Positions 62,818 to 64,000 of a stretch of 64,000 bases of DNA are shown here, piece by piece. Made by a program: the position numbers and the translations under genes. The notes below the pieces were generated by a model. The model had not been told where the DNA came from. It searched no databases and worked only from the letters and a program-made list of their open reading frames with translations. Source of the DNA: Drosophila persimilis (lineage: Eukaryota > Arthropoda > Insecta > Diptera > Drosophilidae); NCBI RefSeq assembly GCF_003286085.1, contig NW_020825321.1, positions 124,001 through 188,000 on the forward strand. Direction: 5' to 3'. Position 1 is the first letter of the stretch. The number at the start of each line of letters is the position of its first letter.

Positions 62818-63514
62818 ATGGTTCCGAACTTTTCAGATGCAGGGACAAAATTGGACAGACTTTCGGAAAGAACTCCTAGAATTCTTCCTGCCCGCCAGAT
62901 ACTTCCAGCGGCTGGAAGACACCATACGAAGTCGGGAACAGAAGCCCAAGGAATCCTTCCGGGATTACCTTATCGAATTACGTCTGATGATGCAGCGAGC
63001 CCAGTACACTCGGGAACAGGAACTCGAGCGGATCTACGAAAATCTCAGCCCGGAGTATCAAATGTACACGCACAGACAGGATTTCCGATCCCTCACAGAA
63101 TTGACCCAGCTCGTCTCTGCCTACGAAACCGCGCGGGACCGAGAAGCACTCCGCAGCATCGGGGCTGCACAGAACCATCGACCCCGTGCCGCCTTTACCG
63201 GCAATGAAACCAACCCCCAACGGGGCAACACACACGAGACACCCGGGAAAACCGAGATCGCCAACCGAGGAATCGGCCAGGAGGAAGAGCAAGCGATCGA
63301 TGTACAACGAGCCTGCCGGAACTGCGGGGAAAACGGCCATTTCAGTGGGGCGTGCACAAACCGACAGAAGCTATTCTGTTGGGAATGTGGCCACCGAGGG
63401 GTCCGGACCATCAACTGCTGCCGGAAATCCGCGTCGGAAAACGGATCGGGTCTCCGCCCAACTGGGACATGGACGGAGGCGCGCACCCAGGAACAGGAGA
63501 AACCCACCCATTAA
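62522..63514 (+). CDS. gag: Chimeric frame: frame-3 region fused to Gag C-terminal two-thirds
   Basis: 330 codons from ATG 62522. The first ~98 residues come from a non-native frame of the region after pol. At 62818 the sequence becomes gag, in frame, from WFRTFQMQGQNWTDF through the CCHC knuckle (CRNCGENGHFSGAC) to the natural gag stop at 63514. The gag part differs from 57320-58016 by only two bases. The N-terminal SAP-like and linker regions of Gag are absent. Whether it is translated is unknown; the leading part may be meaningless. Confidence 0.65.
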   Translation: MAQRHRPSEHVARQPVWDHHSGGDAIIGLRRGGPSRPGPAGEPQTPTPPQASRPRSRHRRHPTRDSKTRRARTRRPGPRIRGAEQLPSRAQTEAAVPTAWFRTFQMQGQNWTDFRKELLEFFLPARYFQRLEDTIRSREQKPKESFRDYLIELRLMMQRAQYTREQELERIYENLSPEYQMYTHRQDFRSLTELTQLVSAYETARDREALRSIGAAQNHRPRAAFTGNETNPQRGNTHETPGKTEIANRGIGQEEEQAIDVQRACRNCGENGHFSGACTNRQKLFCWECGHRGVRTINCCRKSASENGSGLRPTGTWTEARTQEQEKPTH

Positions 63515-64000
63515 GCATGACCGGAGGAAGGATCGTTGCCCTGGTGGACATCAATGGGAGAGCATTTCCTGCCACCCTCGACACTGGAGCCACACGATCC
63601 TTCATCAGTGAGCGGCTGGCGAAGGAGATAGGGACGACCAAGAACAGGCGAGAGGTGAGGACCAGGATCCACATGGCAGATGGAACCAGGAAGGAGATCA
63701 ACCAAGCGATAGCAGTCACCGTGCGCCTGGATCAACAAGAAACACAGGTGTCTCTTCTTATACTCCCCACGGTATTAGACGACTTCATCTTGGGACTCGA
63801 CTTCCTCTGTGGCATCCGCGCAAGAATCCACTGTGGACGGGCAGCAGCTGGAGTTGCAGCAGAAACCCGCCAGGACGATACCATCATGCACCGCCCAGCC
63901 ACGCCCACGGGACGTTTGCGGACTCCACTGCCATCCGAGACCAGCCCCAGACCATCCAACCGCCGCGACAACAAGACCTTACCCGATAAGATCAAGCAAC
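62818..64000 (+). mobile_element. Second, nearly identical gypsy copy, 5' truncated
   Basis: Bases 62818-64000 repeat 57320-58502 with four substitutions in 1183 bases (at 63208, 63486, 63672 and 63987). LTR, primer site, leader and the gag N-terminus are missing at the junction. It continues beyond the window. Confidence 0.9.
63517..64000 (+). CDS. pro: gypsy protease, second copy, cut by the window end
   Basis: Same as 58019 onward: MTGGRIVALVDINGRAF, catalytic DTGATRSFIS, ILGLDFLCGI. Differs by a Leu-to-Met change (IHLADG to IHMADG, 63672) and a silent change near 63987. The stop is not reached within the window. It presumably continues into a second pol copy. Confidence 0.85.
   Translation, partial: MTGGRIVALVDINGRAFPATLDTGATRSFISERLAKEIGTTKNRREVRTRIHMADGTRKEINQAIAVTVRLDQQETQVSLLILPTVLDDFILGLDFLCGIRARIHCGRAAAGVAAETRQDDTIMHRPATPTGRLRTPLPSETSPRPSNRRDNKTLPDKIKQ

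Overview
The window is a dense nest of transposable elements with no recognisable host gene. It suggests a Drosophila-like fly, in pericentromeric or other heterochromatic DNA. The evidence is BEL/Pao and Ty3/gypsy LTR retrotransposons, CR1-type and LOA (Bilbo/Baggins-like) non-LTR retrotransposons, many copies of a DINE-1/HINE-like noncoding repeat with the (GTCY)n block and terminal hairpin typical of Drosophila, and a mitochondrial insert with insect gene order and the invertebrate mitochondrial code. The species cannot be named; the LOA and DINE-1 types would fit the obscura group among others.

Layout. 1-1015: end-truncated BEL pol. 1020-5585: CR1 copy A, split by a DINE-1-like element at 1304-2402. 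5873-6562: DINE-1-like. 6563-8200: decayed LOA element (minus). 8871-9272: errantivirus-type env scrap. About 9360-14358: decayed gypsy element (minus) with a tRNA-Lys-type primer site. 14440-15026: BEL gag scrap. 15030-17692 and 22470-23404: one CR1 copy (B/C) split by a second CR1-type element (17693-21678, minus) and a DINE-1-like element. 23710-24650: BEL gag scrap. 24824-25889: full-length DINE-1-like copy. 25890-34350: a non-LTR element (called Y here) in four pieces, interrupted by a roo-like env fragment, a solo LTR, CR1 copy D and another DINE-1-like copy. 34620-39708: BEL element, broken by a 677-bp mitochondrial insert (nad4-trnH-nad5) and several nonsense or frameshift lesions. 39709-42200: CR1 copy E. 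42648-42870: DINE-1-like fragment. 43265-45240: deletion derivative of a BEL element. 45504-46339: CR1 copy F. 46412-52515: BEL/Pao element with both LTRs and a perfect 5-bp target duplication, inside an LOA element (46340-46411 plus 52516-53700). 53735-54400: DINE-1-like. 54541-55146: CR1 copy G. 55147-62817: the best-preserved element, a gypsy element with LTR, PBS, gag, protease, an unusual 31-residue tandem-repeat block, pol and a downstream ORF. 62818-64000: a second, nearly identical copy of its gag/protease joined abruptly.

Functionally these are selfish elements: gag proteins form particles, protease/RT/RNase H/integrase copy and insert LTR elements, and endonuclease-RT proteins copy the non-LTR elements. 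Almost all are dead, with shared and private lesions that allow their insertion order to be worked out. The mix of both orientations and deep nesting resembles the content of piRNA clusters, but that is inference only. I did not find a new defence, regulatory or metabolic system. The most notable items are the mitochondrial insert, the paired filled/empty DINE-1-like site, the 114-bp internal transposition inside a BEL/Pao pol, and the repeat-bearing gypsy element with its chimeric downstream copy.
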